64,000 bases of DNA from Clostridia bacterium (lineage in GTDB: Bacteria > Bacillota > Clostridia > Oscillospirales > CAG-272): the NCBI GenBank assembly GCA_017453205.1, contig JAFTKO010000003.1:1-64000 (forward strand). The letters are read 5' to 3'. The notes beneath the pieces were generated by a model, which ran no database searches, was not told the DNA's origin, and worked only from the letters and a program-made list of their open reading frames with translations. A program made the translations under genes and the position numbers. Below, piece after piece: positions 43,816-53,327 of this stretch. Within the stretch, counting starts at the first letter, position 1; the number at the start of each line of letters is the position of its first letter.

Positions 43816-44919
43816 TTAGTCCAAAAATGTCTTTTTGAGTGCTTGGAGGTAACCGTAGCCGTAAAGGTCGTCGGGCTGAAGATAACTGCCCTCGGTCCAT
43901 TCGTTCCAGCTGTTGACGGTAATCAGCGGCACTTTTAGGTTTGGGTGGCAGTCCACATATTCCTTGGCAAGTGCAAAGCCCTTTTGCACATTCTCGGGTG
44001 TGTTCTCCACACAAACATCGGGGTGTAGCTTTTGATATCTCGGATTGGAATCCCAGCCCACCGAAACATGAGGATAATACAAGGCTTTCATATTTTCGTC
44101 AATGTACGCCCACTCACGCTTAACGTCCTCCAAAATCTCGGGATAAGGTCTCCCCATGGGTGCAAAATCCCAATACTGATAGTGCGTCAAGCCGTCCAAT
44201 CCGCTCTTATTGATAAACGTAAACAGATCGATCCCGCTTTTTTCATCGGCGGGCTTTTTCATGTATTCCCGCCCCCGGATCGTCAAATGTAATTCGAGCC
44301 CGGGGAACCCCGCCTTGACCGTTTCCTCACGGAAATAGTCCAACGCACGCCATGTCTCCTCGACGCCGCCCAGACCGCGGATCAGATTTTGAAGATCGAA
44401 CAAAAGATACACCGGCTTTCCGTCGATCTTATAGTAGGACGGGTGGGTAAAATAATTTTGGATGGTGCGCTTGACGATCAGATCAAAGGTTTTGCGGTCT
44501 ACCGCGCCGTCCCAAATCGGAACATGCAAATCGGAAGTGCGCTTGTCCCACATCGAGGTCGCCGTATGATTTGCCCACATCAGAAAGAATTTGACTTTGT
44601 CGTTATTGCGTGCCTTGAGATACCCGTTGTTAAGGCACTGCTCAAGAAACGGGCGGTTATCAAACCAATACCAGTCATAAATAAAGACATTGACACCGTG
44701 AGAGGCGGCGGCTTCGATCTCCATTTCCATGACAAAGGGATCTGCCTCGTTCACATACCCCCAAAGCGGCTTGCGGGGCCACTTGTGCCCGGGAAAAGCG
44801 GGCTTCATGTCCTTAACGGTTTGCCACTCCCCATAGCCCTCGGGCCAAAAGATTCGCGTTCTCGGCTCGTCCCCCGTGTATGAGGGCCATACATAAGCCG
44901 CCACATCATATTTTTTCAT
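43816..44919 (-). CDS. Glycoside hydrolase family 99-like (WbsX-type) protein
   Basis: The ATG at 44917-44919 has AAAGGAGGAG upstream. The 367-residue protein starts MKKYDVAAYVWPSYTGDEPR and ends with SWNEWTEGSYLQPDDLYGYG, both hallmarks of the GH99-like/WbsX family, with FIYDWYWFDNRPFLEQCLN and ADEKSGID between. There is no signal peptide, so it acts in the cytoplasm, probably on an imported oligosaccharide such as a mannoside. It is preceded on the same strand by an AraC regulator gene and a promoter with inverted repeats. Confidence 0.85.
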   Translation of the reverse strand: MKKYDVAAYVWPSYTGDEPRTRIFWPEGYGEWQTVKDMKPAFPGHKWPRKPLWGYVNEADPFVMEMEIEAAASHGVNVFIYDWYWFDNRPFLEQCLNNGYLKARNNDKVKFFLMWANHTATSMWDKRTSDLHVPIWDGAVDRKTFDLIVKRTIQNYFTHPSYYKIDGKPVYLLFDLQNLIRGLGGVEETWRALDYFREETVKAGFPGLELHLTIRGREYMKKPADEKSGIDLFTFINKSGLDGLTHYQYWDFAPMGRPYPEILEDVKREWAYIDENMKALYYPHVSVGWDSNPRYQKLHPDVCVENTPENVQKGFALAKEYVDCHPNLKVPLITVNSWNEWTEGSYLQPDDLYGYGYLQALKKTFLD

Positions 44920-44949
44920 TTCAAAACTCCTCCTTTTATGTAAAATAAA

Positions 44950-45036
44950 AAACTCTTTCCTGCCTAATACGGGACCGCAAATAAAAATCAAATTTTTTAT
45001 TTGGGTTCAGCATTATTATAGCACAAGAAAGAGTTT
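44950..45036. promoter_or_regulatory. Promoter of the GH99-like gene with flanking inverted repeat
   Basis: On the minus strand a -10 TATAAT lies at 45015-45020 with a weak -35 (TTTTAT, 45038-45043). AAACTCTTTC (44950-44959) has an exact reverse complement at 45027-45036, next to the -35. The AraC protein encoded just upstream is the likely binder. Confidence 0.5.
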
Positions 45037-45069
45037 GATAAAAGTATTGTTTTTGACACAAAAAAGTAT

Positions 45070-45924
45070 CTATTTTTGATTTTTTCGGTATTTGAGAGGA
45101 GAGGTCCCCGTCCTTTGAGAAAACAGCCGAAAGAATTTGGTACGGTTGGCAAATCCGCAGTTTTCAATCACTTTTTCAATCGACAGATCGCTCTCGGTAA
45201 GCAAATGCATCGCTTTTTCCAAACGGCACTCATTGACATACTGCGTCAAGGTCATACCTGTATACGACTTAAACAACCTTGAAAAATGCGAGGGGGTATA
45301 AAAGCTGTTTGCGGCAAGCTGCTCCAAGCGCAGAGCTTCTCCGCAATTTGCCCGAATATGCGCAAGCAGTTCTTCGTTGATCGCAAAAGGACGGCTCATA
45401 GGCAACGCCATTTTACGAAAGACCATAGTCAAAAGCAGATTCAAAAATGAACGCATCATCAAGGCACTGCCCGCCTGCATGGTCTTTTGCTCGGTCTCCA
45501 TTCCCGTAATCAAGCTCTCCACCGTTTTTCGTTCCTCTCCCGAAAAGCAAACAAGACAATTGTCCCGCTTGACACGGTACGAAAATTCCTTAAAATCGTT
45601 CAGCTCCAGCAAGGAAAACGCATTGTCGGTTCCCTTGAGCCTTTCATCGATGTAATCCGGCTTGAGCATCAGATCGGTATATTCCAGATCCTTAATGGGA
45701 ATGACCTCATGCTTGCAATGGTAATTGACAAGCAACAATTCACCGCTTTTGACGGGGTATGCCTTGCCGTCGATGTAGTGAATCCCCTTGCCGCGAAAGG
45801 TATATACAAGCTCAACAAAATCATGTGTATGCGGCACGACCGGCTCTTGCAGACAGACACGGTTGACCAAAAACTCGTAATCCATACCCCATCTGCCCGT
45901 ATTCGGTTCAAAAAACGCACCCAC
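45070..45924 (-). CDS. AraC-family transcriptional regulator
   Basis: A GTG at 45922-45924 is the best start because GAGAGG lies 8 bases upstream; an in-frame GTG at 45933 would sit directly on that site. The protein of about 284 residues has a cupin-like sensor (about 25-85, with VVPHTHDFVELVYTFRGKG) and two C-terminal helix-turn-helices (about 185-284, with YTPSHFSRLFKSYTGMTLTQ and CGFANRTKFFRLF). It probably controls the GH99-like gene 150 bp downstream in response to a sugar. Confidence 0.9.
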   Translation of the reverse strand: MGAFFEPNTGRWGMDYEFLVNRVCLQEPVVPHTHDFVELVYTFRGKGIHYIDGKAYPVKSGELLLVNYHCKHEVIPIKDLEYTDLMLKPDYIDERLKGTDNAFSLLELNDFKEFSYRVKRDNCLVCFSGEERKTVESLITGMETEQKTMQAGSALMMRSFLNLLLTMVFRKMALPMSRPFAINEELLAHIRANCGEALRLEQLAANSFYTPSHFSRLFKSYTGMTLTQYVNECRLEKAMHLLTESDLSIEKVIENCGFANRTKFFRLFSQRTGTSPLKYRKNQK

Positions 45925-46018
45925 GATACGCACCTCTCTTTCGATAACACGCGGTTTCGCTTATTGTATCACAAATCTCAAAGGATGTCAATAAAAGCGC
46001 TCAAAAAAATTAAGAAGA

Positions 46019-46048
46019 ACCGACCGCGGAATTGGATGCGCGGTCGGT
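46019..46048 (-). terminator. Terminator of the LysM/CAP gene
   Basis: ACCGACCGCG (46019-46028) pairs with CGCGGTCGGT (46039-46048). On the minus strand TCTTCTTAATTTTTTT follows. Confidence 0.8.
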
Positions 46049-46068
46049 AAATGCGGTGATGTAGGACG

Positions 46069-46680
46069 TTACTTTCCGATAAACATCTGCGTCCAATAGT
46101 TTCCGCCTGCCACATATCCCACGCCAATGTGCGTAAACGAGGCGTTCAGAATATTGGCACGGTGCCCCGAGGAGTTCATCCATCCGTTTACCACAGCTTG
46201 CGGCGTGGAATACCCCTTTGCAATGTTCTCTCCGGCACTCTTGAAGGTGATACCAAAGTTTTTAATCATTTGGAAAGGCGAGCCGTACACGGGACTGGTA
46301 TGTGAAAAATACCCATTGTCCTTCATATCCTGCGATTTATAGCGTGCCACACGGCTCAGCTCCCAGTCATGCGTCAGCGGCTTTAACCCATTCTGTACGC
46401 GAATCTCATTGACGAGCCTTACCACCTCTTCCTCATAGCTCAACACCGAGGAATCGTTTAGGGGAATGTTGATCTTCTGCCCCGGATAGATCAAATCGGG
46501 ATTTTTGATCTGCGGGTTGGCGCTTTTGAGCTCACTCAACCCCACTTGATATTTAACGGCGATCTTCCACAAGCTGTCCCCCGATACGACCGTATAGGTT
46601 TCCGTTGCCGCAGATACGCTCACCGCCAACATAGATACGAGCATTGCAACGCACGTAAGACATAATAACAGTTTTTTCAT
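46069..46680 (-). CDS. Secreted LysM/CAP-domain protein
   Basis: The ATG at 46678-46680 has AAGGAGG 8 bases upstream. The 203-residue protein has a signal peptide ending VSVSA, one LysM repeat (about 28-72, YTVVSGDSLWKIAVKYQVGL) that binds peptidoglycan, and a CAP/SCP domain (about 80-203, with VNEIRVQNGLKPL, YFSHTSPVYGSPF, AGENIAKGY and NSSGHRANIL). The layout equals clostridial and bacillar spore-coat or cell-wall proteins of the SafA/YkwD type. It is preceded by its own promoter. Confidence 0.92.
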   Translation of the reverse strand: MKKLLLCLTCVAMLVSMLAVSVSAATETYTVVSGDSLWKIAVKYQVGLSELKSANPQIKNPDLIYPGQKINIPLNDSSVLSYEEEVVRLVNEIRVQNGLKPLTHDWELSRVARYKSQDMKDNGYFSHTSPVYGSPFQMIKNFGITFKSAGENIAKGYSTPQAVVNGWMNSSGHRANILNASFTHIGVGYVAGGNYWTQMFIGK

Positions 46681-46707
46681 CAGATACCTCCTTGGAATCA
46701 ATTATAA

Positions 46708-46769
46708 AGGTGATGGCACTGTTTTACCATCACCTCATCTATTATAACATATTTGGGAGCCGATTGCAA
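46708..46769 (-). promoter_or_regulatory. Promoter and leader hairpin of the LysM/CAP gene
   Basis: On the minus strand, TTGCAA (46764-46769) and TATAAT (46741-46746) are separated by 17 bases. The leader then forms a stem of AGGTGATGG (46708-46716 with 46727-46735). The promoter lies inside the 3' end of the guaA remnant frame. Confidence 0.6.
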
Positions 46770-47026
46770 ATGTAATGATCGGTAAGACAGGGACTTCTAT
46801 ACAGAAGATCCCCCATAAGAAAGGGAGTCCCCATTGTCAACCGATAAAATAATCGTCCGACAGCTTCGCCCGTAAAAATGATTCCCCGATAACCGATCTT
46901 TTTGATCTCATCAAGGGTGATCTGATTATAGGGCTTGATCTCCGCATACTCATGCTGCTCACGCACACGGCAGGCGATGAGCCGGTTGTACTGCCCTCCG
47001 AAATCCAGAACAAGAATCTTTTCCAT
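46742..47026 (-). pseudogene. guaA: Truncated guaA (GMP synthase N-terminal remnant)
   Basis: A strong AAGGAG site precedes the ATG at 47026. The first 53 codons (to about 46868) read as the start of the glutamine amidotransferase half of GMP synthase: [20 protein letters not shown], later [13 protein letters not shown] and GIIFTG. After GIIFTG the similarity stops. The frame runs on for 41 unrelated codons to a TAA at 46742. Catalytic Cys, His and Glu and the whole ATP-pyrophosphatase half are missing, so it cannot work. It sits 10 bp after purB, the expected operon position. Confidence 0.78.
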
Positions 47027-47036
47027 GCAATTCTCC

Positions 47037-48455
47037 TTACAGATTGATCTCGGCACTGCTCCCGACAACGCCCTCCAACAAAGGCTGAAGCTCGGCAAGG
47101 AACGCCTCTACCTGCTCGGGGCATCTGCCAATGTACTTGCTCGGTGTCAAAAGCGTATTCATTTCGGCTTCTGTAAGACCAATTTCTTTTTCGGCGGCAA
47201 GGCGCGAGAGCAGATCGCACTCCTCGCCGTTTTTCATCTTTGCAGTCGCCTCCATGGAGCATTTGCGGATGATTTCATGAATCTCCTGTCGGTTGCCTCC
47301 GCGTTTGACCGCCTCCATCATTAAGTTTTCGGTGGCGATGAACGGGAGATATTCTCTGACCGTTTTTTCTACAATCTTTTCATTGACATGCAGTCCGTGG
47401 GTCACATTTTGACACAGACGTATGATGGCATCGGCGCAAAGAAAGCCCTCGGGCATGGAGATACGGCGGTTTGCCGAGTCATCCAGCGTTCGCTCCAACC
47501 ACTGGGTGGAAGCGGTCATCGGCGCGTTCAGTGCATCTGCCATCAAATAACGCGCAAGGGAGCAAATGCGCTCACTTCTCATGGGGTTGCGTTTGTATGC
47601 CATTGCGGAGGAACCGATCTGATTTTTCTCAAAGGGCTCTTCCACCTGTCTGTCGTGCTGAAGCAAACGGATATCGTTTGCCATGCGGTAACAGCTTTGC
47701 GCGATGGAGGACAGACAATTCAAAATACGACTGTCCACCTTACGGGGATAAGTCTGTCCCGATACCGCAAAGCACCCGTCAAAACCGAAATCCTTACAGA
47801 TCATGCGGTTCATGGCATCAACCTTTGCGGTGTCGCCCTCAAAAAGCTCAACAAAGCTTGCCTCAGTTCCCGTGGTTCCGCGGCATCCGAGCAGCTTGAT
47901 ATTTTCAATGGCAAAATCGATCTCGTGAAGATCCGACAGGAAGTCTTGCATCCAAAGCGTGGCTCTCTTACCCACCGTCACAAGCTGTGCGGGTTGGTAA
48001 TGGGTATAGCCGAGTGTGGGCAAAGCCTTGTATGCTTCGGCAAACCTCCGAAGGTTCTCTAAAACCACCAACAGTTCTGCACGTAAATAGCGCAGAGCAT
48101 CCCGATAGATAATCAGATCCGCATTGTCGGTAACATAACAGCCGGTGGCACCGAGGTGAATGATCCCCGCGGCGGAGGGTGCCGCTTGTCCGTAAGCATA
48201 GACATGTGCCATCACATCGTGGCGCACCTCTTTTTCACGCGCGGCAACACAGGAATAGTCGATATCGTCGATATGTGCCTCCATCTCGGCGATCTGCGCC
48301 TCGGTAATCGGAAGCCCCAGCTTGTGTTCTGCCTTGGCAAGAGACACCCAAAGGCGGCGCCATGTACTGTACCGCCGATCGAGGGAAAACAACTGCAGCA
48401 TATATTCAGATGCATAACGTCCCGCAAGCGGGCTTTCGTATCTGTTTGTCATCAT
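47037..48455 (-). CDS. purB: Adenylosuccinate lyase
   Basis: The start is at the ATG 48455 or the next codon 48452; no strong ribosome binding site is seen, but the upstream purA stop is only 8-11 bases away. The enzyme of about 472 residues has the fumarase-superfamily signature [30 protein letters not shown] and [15 protein letters not shown]. It acts twice in purine synthesis: fumarate release from SAICAR and from adenylosuccinate. It forms an operon with purA and the guaA remnant. Confidence 0.94.
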   Translation of the reverse strand: MMTNRYESPLAGRYASEYMLQLFSLDRRYSTWRRLWVSLAKAEHKLGLPITEAQIAEMEAHIDDIDYSCVAAREKEVRHDVMAHVYAYGQAAPSAAGIIHLGATGCYVTDNADLIIYRDALRYLRAELLVVLENLRRFAEAYKALPTLGYTHYQPAQLVTVGKRATLWMQDFLSDLHEIDFAIENIKLLGCRGTTGTEASFVELFEGDTAKVDAMNRMICKDFGFDGCFAVSGQTYPRKVDSRILNCLSSIAQSCYRMANDIRLLQHDRQVEEPFEKNQIGSSAMAYKRNPMRSERICSLARYLMADALNAPMTASTQWLERTLDDSANRRISMPEGFLCADAIIRLCQNVTHGLHVNEKIVEKTVREYLPFIATENLMMEAVKRGGNRQEIHEIIRKCSMEATAKMKNGEECDLLSRLAAEKEIGLTEAEMNTLLTPSKYIGRCPEQVEAFLAELQPLLEGVVGSSAEINL

Positions 48456-48463
48456 CGTTCTTC

Positions 48464-49741
48464 TCACTTTCTGATAATAATACTGTCTCTTTCGGGACCG
48501 ACCGATACATAGGTGATCTTGCACCCGATCTCTTTTTCGATAAAGGAAACATACTCCCGTGCCGCCCGAGGCAGCTCCTCCCAGGTACGAGCCGCGGAAA
48601 TATCACATTGCCAACCGTCAAAATATTTGATCACAGGCTTTGCCTGCTTTAACGCGGACGGGAACGGGAAACGGTCGGTCTCCTTGCCGTTAAGAATATA
48701 TTTTGTGCAAACCGGAATTTTTTCCATATAGCACAGCACGTCTAATTTTGTCAGTGCGATCTCGGTCGCCGCCTGCACCTCAACGCCATAGCGCGTTGCC
48801 ACAAGGTCGATGGGCCCAACACGACGCGGTCTGCCCGTTTTGGCACCGTACTCAAATCCGGCTTTGCGAAGCGCCTCTGCCTCCTCACCGAACATCTCGC
48901 AAACAAAGGGTCCCTCACCCACGCAAGTGGAATACGCCTTGACCACACCGACCACATTGTCGAGCTTTGCCGACGGAAGTCCCGCGCCGATGGGCGCATA
49001 AGCCGCCGTCGTGTTGGATGAGGTGGTATAGGGATAAATACCGTAATCAAGATCACGCAAGGAACCAAGCTGTGCTTCAAACAAGATCCGCTTGCCGTCC
49101 TTTTGCGCTTGCTTTAAAAACTCGCCCGTATCGCATATATAGGGCTTGATCTTCTCGCACGCATCGGCAATCCAGCGATCCAGCATCTCCATGGTAAACG
49201 GCGCGGCACCGTACACCTTGGTCAAGGTCAGATTTTTCCATTCCAAGAGATCGGCAAGATGTGTTTTCAACTCCTCGGGATAGAAAAGCTCACCCGCAAG
49301 AACGGTTTTCTTTTGATATTTGTCGGAATAAAACGGTGCAATGCCCTGTTTGGTGGAGCCGTATTTTTTATCCGCCAAACGAGCCTCCTCCAGCACATCC
49401 TGTTCTCTGTGCCAAGGCAGGAGAAGCGATGCACGGTCGCTGATCTTAAGGATATCTGGCGTCAGTGCCACCCCTTTTTCCATCACGTCCCGCATCTCGG
49501 TCCACAGGTTTTCGGGATCGAGCGCCACGCCGTTTCCGAGAATATTAACCACGCCGTTTCTGAAGATTCCCGAGGGAAGCAGATGCAACGCAAATTTTCC
49601 AAATTCGTTGATGACGGTGTGACCCGCGTTACCGCCGCCTTGATAGCGGACAACTACGTCATAATCCTCGGTGAGAAGGTCGACCATTCTTCCCTTTCCC
49701 TCGTCCCCCCAGTTGATCCCTACGATTGCACAGTTTGACAT
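48464..49741 (-). CDS. purA: Adenylosuccinate synthetase
   Basis: The 425-residue enzyme starts at an ATG with AAGGAGG upstream. It has the GTP-binding start IVGINWGDEGKGR (usual form GxQWGDEGKGK), YQGGGNAGHTV, STKQGIAP and the C-terminal LDVLCYMEKIPVCTKY region. It converts IMP, aspartate and GTP to adenylosuccinate. It lies directly downstream of a purC remnant, so the ancestral operon was probably purC-purA-purB-guaA or similar. Confidence 0.95.
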   Translation of the reverse strand: MSNCAIVGINWGDEGKGRMVDLLTEDYDVVVRYQGGGNAGHTVINEFGKFALHLLPSGIFRNGVVNILGNGVALDPENLWTEMRDVMEKGVALTPDILKISDRASLLLPWHREQDVLEEARLADKKYGSTKQGIAPFYSDKYQKKTVLAGELFYPEELKTHLADLLEWKNLTLTKVYGAAPFTMEMLDRWIADACEKIKPYICDTGEFLKQAQKDGKRILFEAQLGSLRDLDYGIYPYTTSSNTTAAYAPIGAGLPSAKLDNVVGVVKAYSTCVGEGPFVCEMFGEEAEALRKAGFEYGAKTGRPRRVGPIDLVATRYGVEVQAATEIALTKLDVLCYMEKIPVCTKYILNGKETDRFPFPSALKQAKPVIKYFDGWQCDISAARTWEELPRAAREYVSFIEKEIGCKITYVSVGPERDSIIIRK

Positions 49742-49783
49742 TGATCTTTTCCTCCTTTGATTTTGTATGTGTGCCGCCAGTGG

Positions 49784-49912
49784 CTCGATCGTACCTTTTT
49801 TAGTCTGTTGAAAGCAGTAGCATCGTCCTTATAAGAGACGATAAGAAGCTCGGGCTCCGCAGTGGAGAATACTTTTTGCCTTTCCTTCATAAAATTGTGC
49901 CAGCTTTTCCAT
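49784..49912 (-). pseudogene. purC: Frameshifted purC remnant (SAICAR synthase N-terminus)
   Basis: Read on the minus strand, the ATG at 49912 begins MEKLAQFYEGKAK, then the similarity jumps frame to VFSTAEPELLIVSYKDDATA and FNRLKK, and jumps again to GTIE. Together this is the first 43 or so residues of SAICAR synthase. Both shifts fall in A runs (five and six A where the family needs seven). After GTIE (about 49784) similarity ends and purA's leader follows. The ATP- and CAIR-binding parts are absent. A 37-codon in-frame extension upstream of the ATG is not recognised. Confidence 0.75.
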
Positions 49913-50204
49913 ATTATATACCACCAAAATGAAATTCGGAAACAGATTGCCATTTCCCGTATCCACGATCCTCGTATCGTCGGGAGTGCCACCTATATTG
50001 TTCTTCATTTTCGCCTCTGCCAAGGCTGTGTTACTTCACGCGTGACCGCACGGCACACCTACCAAAGCTCAGCTCCTTCGAGTTGCAGCTCGAAAAGTGT
50101 TTTTCATACAGACTCGCCATACGGCTTTCGCCGTCCCATACTCGCTATCGGCAAGGTCTCTTCACTACTTCTCCTCTCTCAAACGCTTTTATCTCTTGCG
50201 GGAC
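49913..50204. other. Structured non-coding stretch between remnants
   Basis: No gene was recognised. On the minus strand it contains several short self-complementary motifs, among them GGCGAAAGCC (50124-50133 region) and TTCGAGCTGCAACTCGAA (50078-50095), and a 29-codon open frame. It resembles the end of a small mobile or structured-RNA element, but no family could be named. Confidence 0.35.
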
Positions 50205-50372
50205 TTAATCCCAAGTGGTTGTGTTTCTCTGATATTCGTTTTCTGTATCGGGTTCATGGGAAAGGAAAGCTTTTTCGTACAACAGATCGATTTTTTTTTG
50301 CTTAATATTTACCTCCGGTGTTTGTGCTTGAAAATCCACACGGGGAACAAAATCGTTCTCTTTCTTTTGCAT
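50205..50372 (-). CDS. Small hypothetical protein, 55 residues
   Basis: The ATG at 50370-50372 has GAAAGGAG about 9 bases upstream. The product starts MQKKENDFVPRVDFQAQTPE, is hydrophilic and acidic, and ends in NTTTWD. No family was recognised. It lies in a region full of gene remnants, so it may itself be a fragment, but the ribosome binding site supports translation. Confidence 0.45.
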   Translation of the reverse strand: MQKKENDFVPRVDFQAQTPEVNIKQKKIDLLYEKAFLSHEPDTENEYQRNTTTWD

Positions 50373-50398
50373 AACAGTAAGGCTCCTTTCAAGTAAGT

Positions 50399-50608
50399 TT
50401 ATCTATTATTCCACATCTTGAAGAGCATCATACCTTTCTTTACCGTACGCACCTTTACAACGTTTTCCACATCGTAAACAAAAATTTTGCCGTCCGATAG
50501 CGTATCAACGATCATTGTAATGTCGATAACAAATTTCTCCTGTTCAAAATACTGCGAAAAATTTATTTGACATCGAAGAGAAGATCGCCGTAGGTCGGGA
50601 ACGGTCAA
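50399..50608 (-). other. Open-frame fragment, possible C-terminal remnant
   Basis: The frame has an internal ATG at 50515 (39 codons) with the sequence MIVDTLSDGKIFVYDVENVV and ends MLFKMWNNR. Its 5' part overlaps the glnN pseudogene in another frame, so only the last third is likely to be a real former coding sequence. It ends 27 bp before the 55-residue gene. No family was recognised. Confidence 0.3.
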
Positions 50609-51146
50609 TATTTTTCAACGGTCAAGGCTTCGTCGCAAGCAGTGCACAGCCGGCTCATTGCAGGAAGCCACCATCGTGTTTGCCTCAATGATGACGGTCT
50701 TGCAATAGTTCTCGAGCATGATCTCATATCCGGACTTCGGCTCGATCTGCGAGAATACCTTTTGCGAGCTCAAACATCTTGACGTTCTTTTCATCAAGAA
50801 GGTGCGACATACCATCCGCGGTGGTGCGGTAGTTGCAAAGCCCTCTTACCTCGGTCGCCTCCTTGATCCACGCGTCATCGTAGCCGTTGAAAATAATGCG
50901 CTTGTGATCCTTGATGGTCTTTTTGATCATCTCATGAAGCGTGTTCTCAAAGTCGGCGGCACCCTCCAAACGATCTGCGTAAATCTTCAAGGATTCCGCA
51001 GCAGCCGCGTTCACTACCGTAAGGTCGAGCGCCTTGCCCTCATCAATGGTCTTTTTGAGAGAAGCGTAAACCTTAGAGCCAAGGCTCGCCTTCATCACTC
51101 TGTCATCAAAAACCAAGCTGCCGAATTGTTCTTTTACCGTTGCCAT
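50563..51146 (-). pseudogene. glnN: Type III glutamine synthetase, internally deleted and frameshifted
   Basis: The ATG at 51146 begins the type III glutamine synthetase N-terminus (FGSLVFDDRVMKASL, KKTIDEGKALDL). After about 50 residues it passes in frame straight into the C-terminal region (IKDHKRIIFNGYDDAWIKEA, TTADGMSHLLDEKNV). The whole catalytic core, about 500 of some 700 residues, is missing. The frame then shifts: SGYEIMLENYCKTVIIEANT follows in another frame, and the family's last residues KYWPFPTYGDLLF appear at 50563-50620 with TGG changed to TGA. The gene cannot make a working enzyme. Its leader hairpin at 51188-51221 is still intact. Confidence 0.8.
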
Positions 51147-51187
51147 AATCTATTTCTCCTTTGTCCGGTTGTTCTAAAAATATGATA

Positions 51188-51221
51188 GGCGTCTCCCATG
51201 TTTTTGCACATGAAAGACGCC
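51188..51221 (-). promoter_or_regulatory. Terminator/antiterminator-type hairpin in the glnN leader
   Basis: GGCGTCT (51188-51194) pairs with AGACGCC (51215-51221), with an inner CATGT/ACATG stem. On the minus strand ATATTTTTAG follows. It lies between gdhA and the glnN remnant and resembles the leader hairpins at 52623-52665 and 52803-52847. Confidence 0.65.
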
Positions 51222-51254
51222 GTTGCCTTTACCTATTCACTTTTCCCTATTACC

Positions 51255-52707
<1,453 letters not shown>

Positions 52708-52759
52708 GAGGTTTTAAAAAATCGAATATTTTTTAAATTCTTGCAAAAAATCGAACTAG

Positions 52760-52788
52760 TCGACAAACCGCAGGTTTCGTGCTATAAT
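52760..52788 (+). promoter_or_regulatory. Promoter of the decayed response regulator gene
   Basis: TCGACA (52760-52765) and TATAAT (52783-52788) are separated by 17 bases. It faces away from gdhA. Confidence 0.65.
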
Positions 52789-52802
52789 GCTTGCATATGA
52801 GC

Positions 52803-52847
52803 AAAGGCGTTCATAAAACGGCAACCGCCGTTTTTATGGGCGCCTTT
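52803..52847 (+). promoter_or_regulatory. Terminator-type hairpin in the response regulator leader
   Basis: AAAGGCG (52803-52809) pairs with CGCCTTT (52841-52847), and inside it CATAAAACGGC pairs with GCCGTTTTTATG around AACC. TTCTATTTTTT follows. The outer stem matches that of the gdhA leader. Confidence 0.7.
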
Positions 52848-52877
52848 CTTCTATTTTTTCCGAAAGAGTTCAATATT

Positions 52878-53327
52878 ATGAAAAAAAGATTAAGTACGTA
52901 TTCCGCTCGGATACGCCATTGCCGCAGTCATCGCCAGCGTTGTGATCGTATCGGCATCGGACGCATTTCATTCCGCATTTACCCCTTTACTACCGGATTT
53001 AAAATTTCATTCTATCCGCAGGAAACAACCATCAACGCGGTAAAGCGTACTTTGTCGGCTCGTCCTTACGACTTCGTTGTGATCAATGCGCCGCTTTCCG
53101 ATGACTCGGTGTCCGATTTGCAATGGATCTCTCGGGAGTCAAAAACACCGTGGCACTTTTGATGGTACGGTCGGATATCTATGCCATTACCTATAACAAG
53201 GTTGCCGAGCAAGGTGTTTTTGTACTGCCGAAGCCGACCTCCAAACCGATCATCATGCAGACAATCGACCGGATGATGCCGCCCGTGAACGTCTGAAAAT
53301 TAAAGAAAATCAAGACGAATCGATCAC
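52878..53327 (+). pseudogene. Decayed ANTAR-type response regulator
   Basis: Pieces of a clostridial nitrogen-type response regulator occur in three frames. SVVIVSASDAFHSAFTPLLP lies near 52950, RPYDFVVINAPLSDD near 53075, then in a second frame VKNTVALLMVRSDIYA and GVFVLPKPTSKPIIMQTI (53140-53270), then in a third frame ARERLKIKENQDESI (53280 on). The receiver domain is therefore broken by at least two shifts. The RNA-binding ANTAR part that should follow is absent, because the converging inositol-phosphatase gene ends at 53328. Assignment rests on recalled family wording and on the gdhA/glnN context. Confidence 0.62.

Noticed and set aside
46742..47026. Working glutamine amidotransferase
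   Set aside because: Only the first 53 residues of GMP synthase are present; the catalytic cysteine, histidine and glutamate lie in the missing part.
49913..50200. Group II intron domain V
   Set aside because: A GAAA-capped stem is present, but the conserved domain V wording and the bulge are missing.
50097..50396. Open frame of about 99 codons on the plus strand
   Set aside because: It has no ribosome binding site, a random-looking Phe/Leu/Ser composition, and overlaps a better-supported small gene on the other strand.
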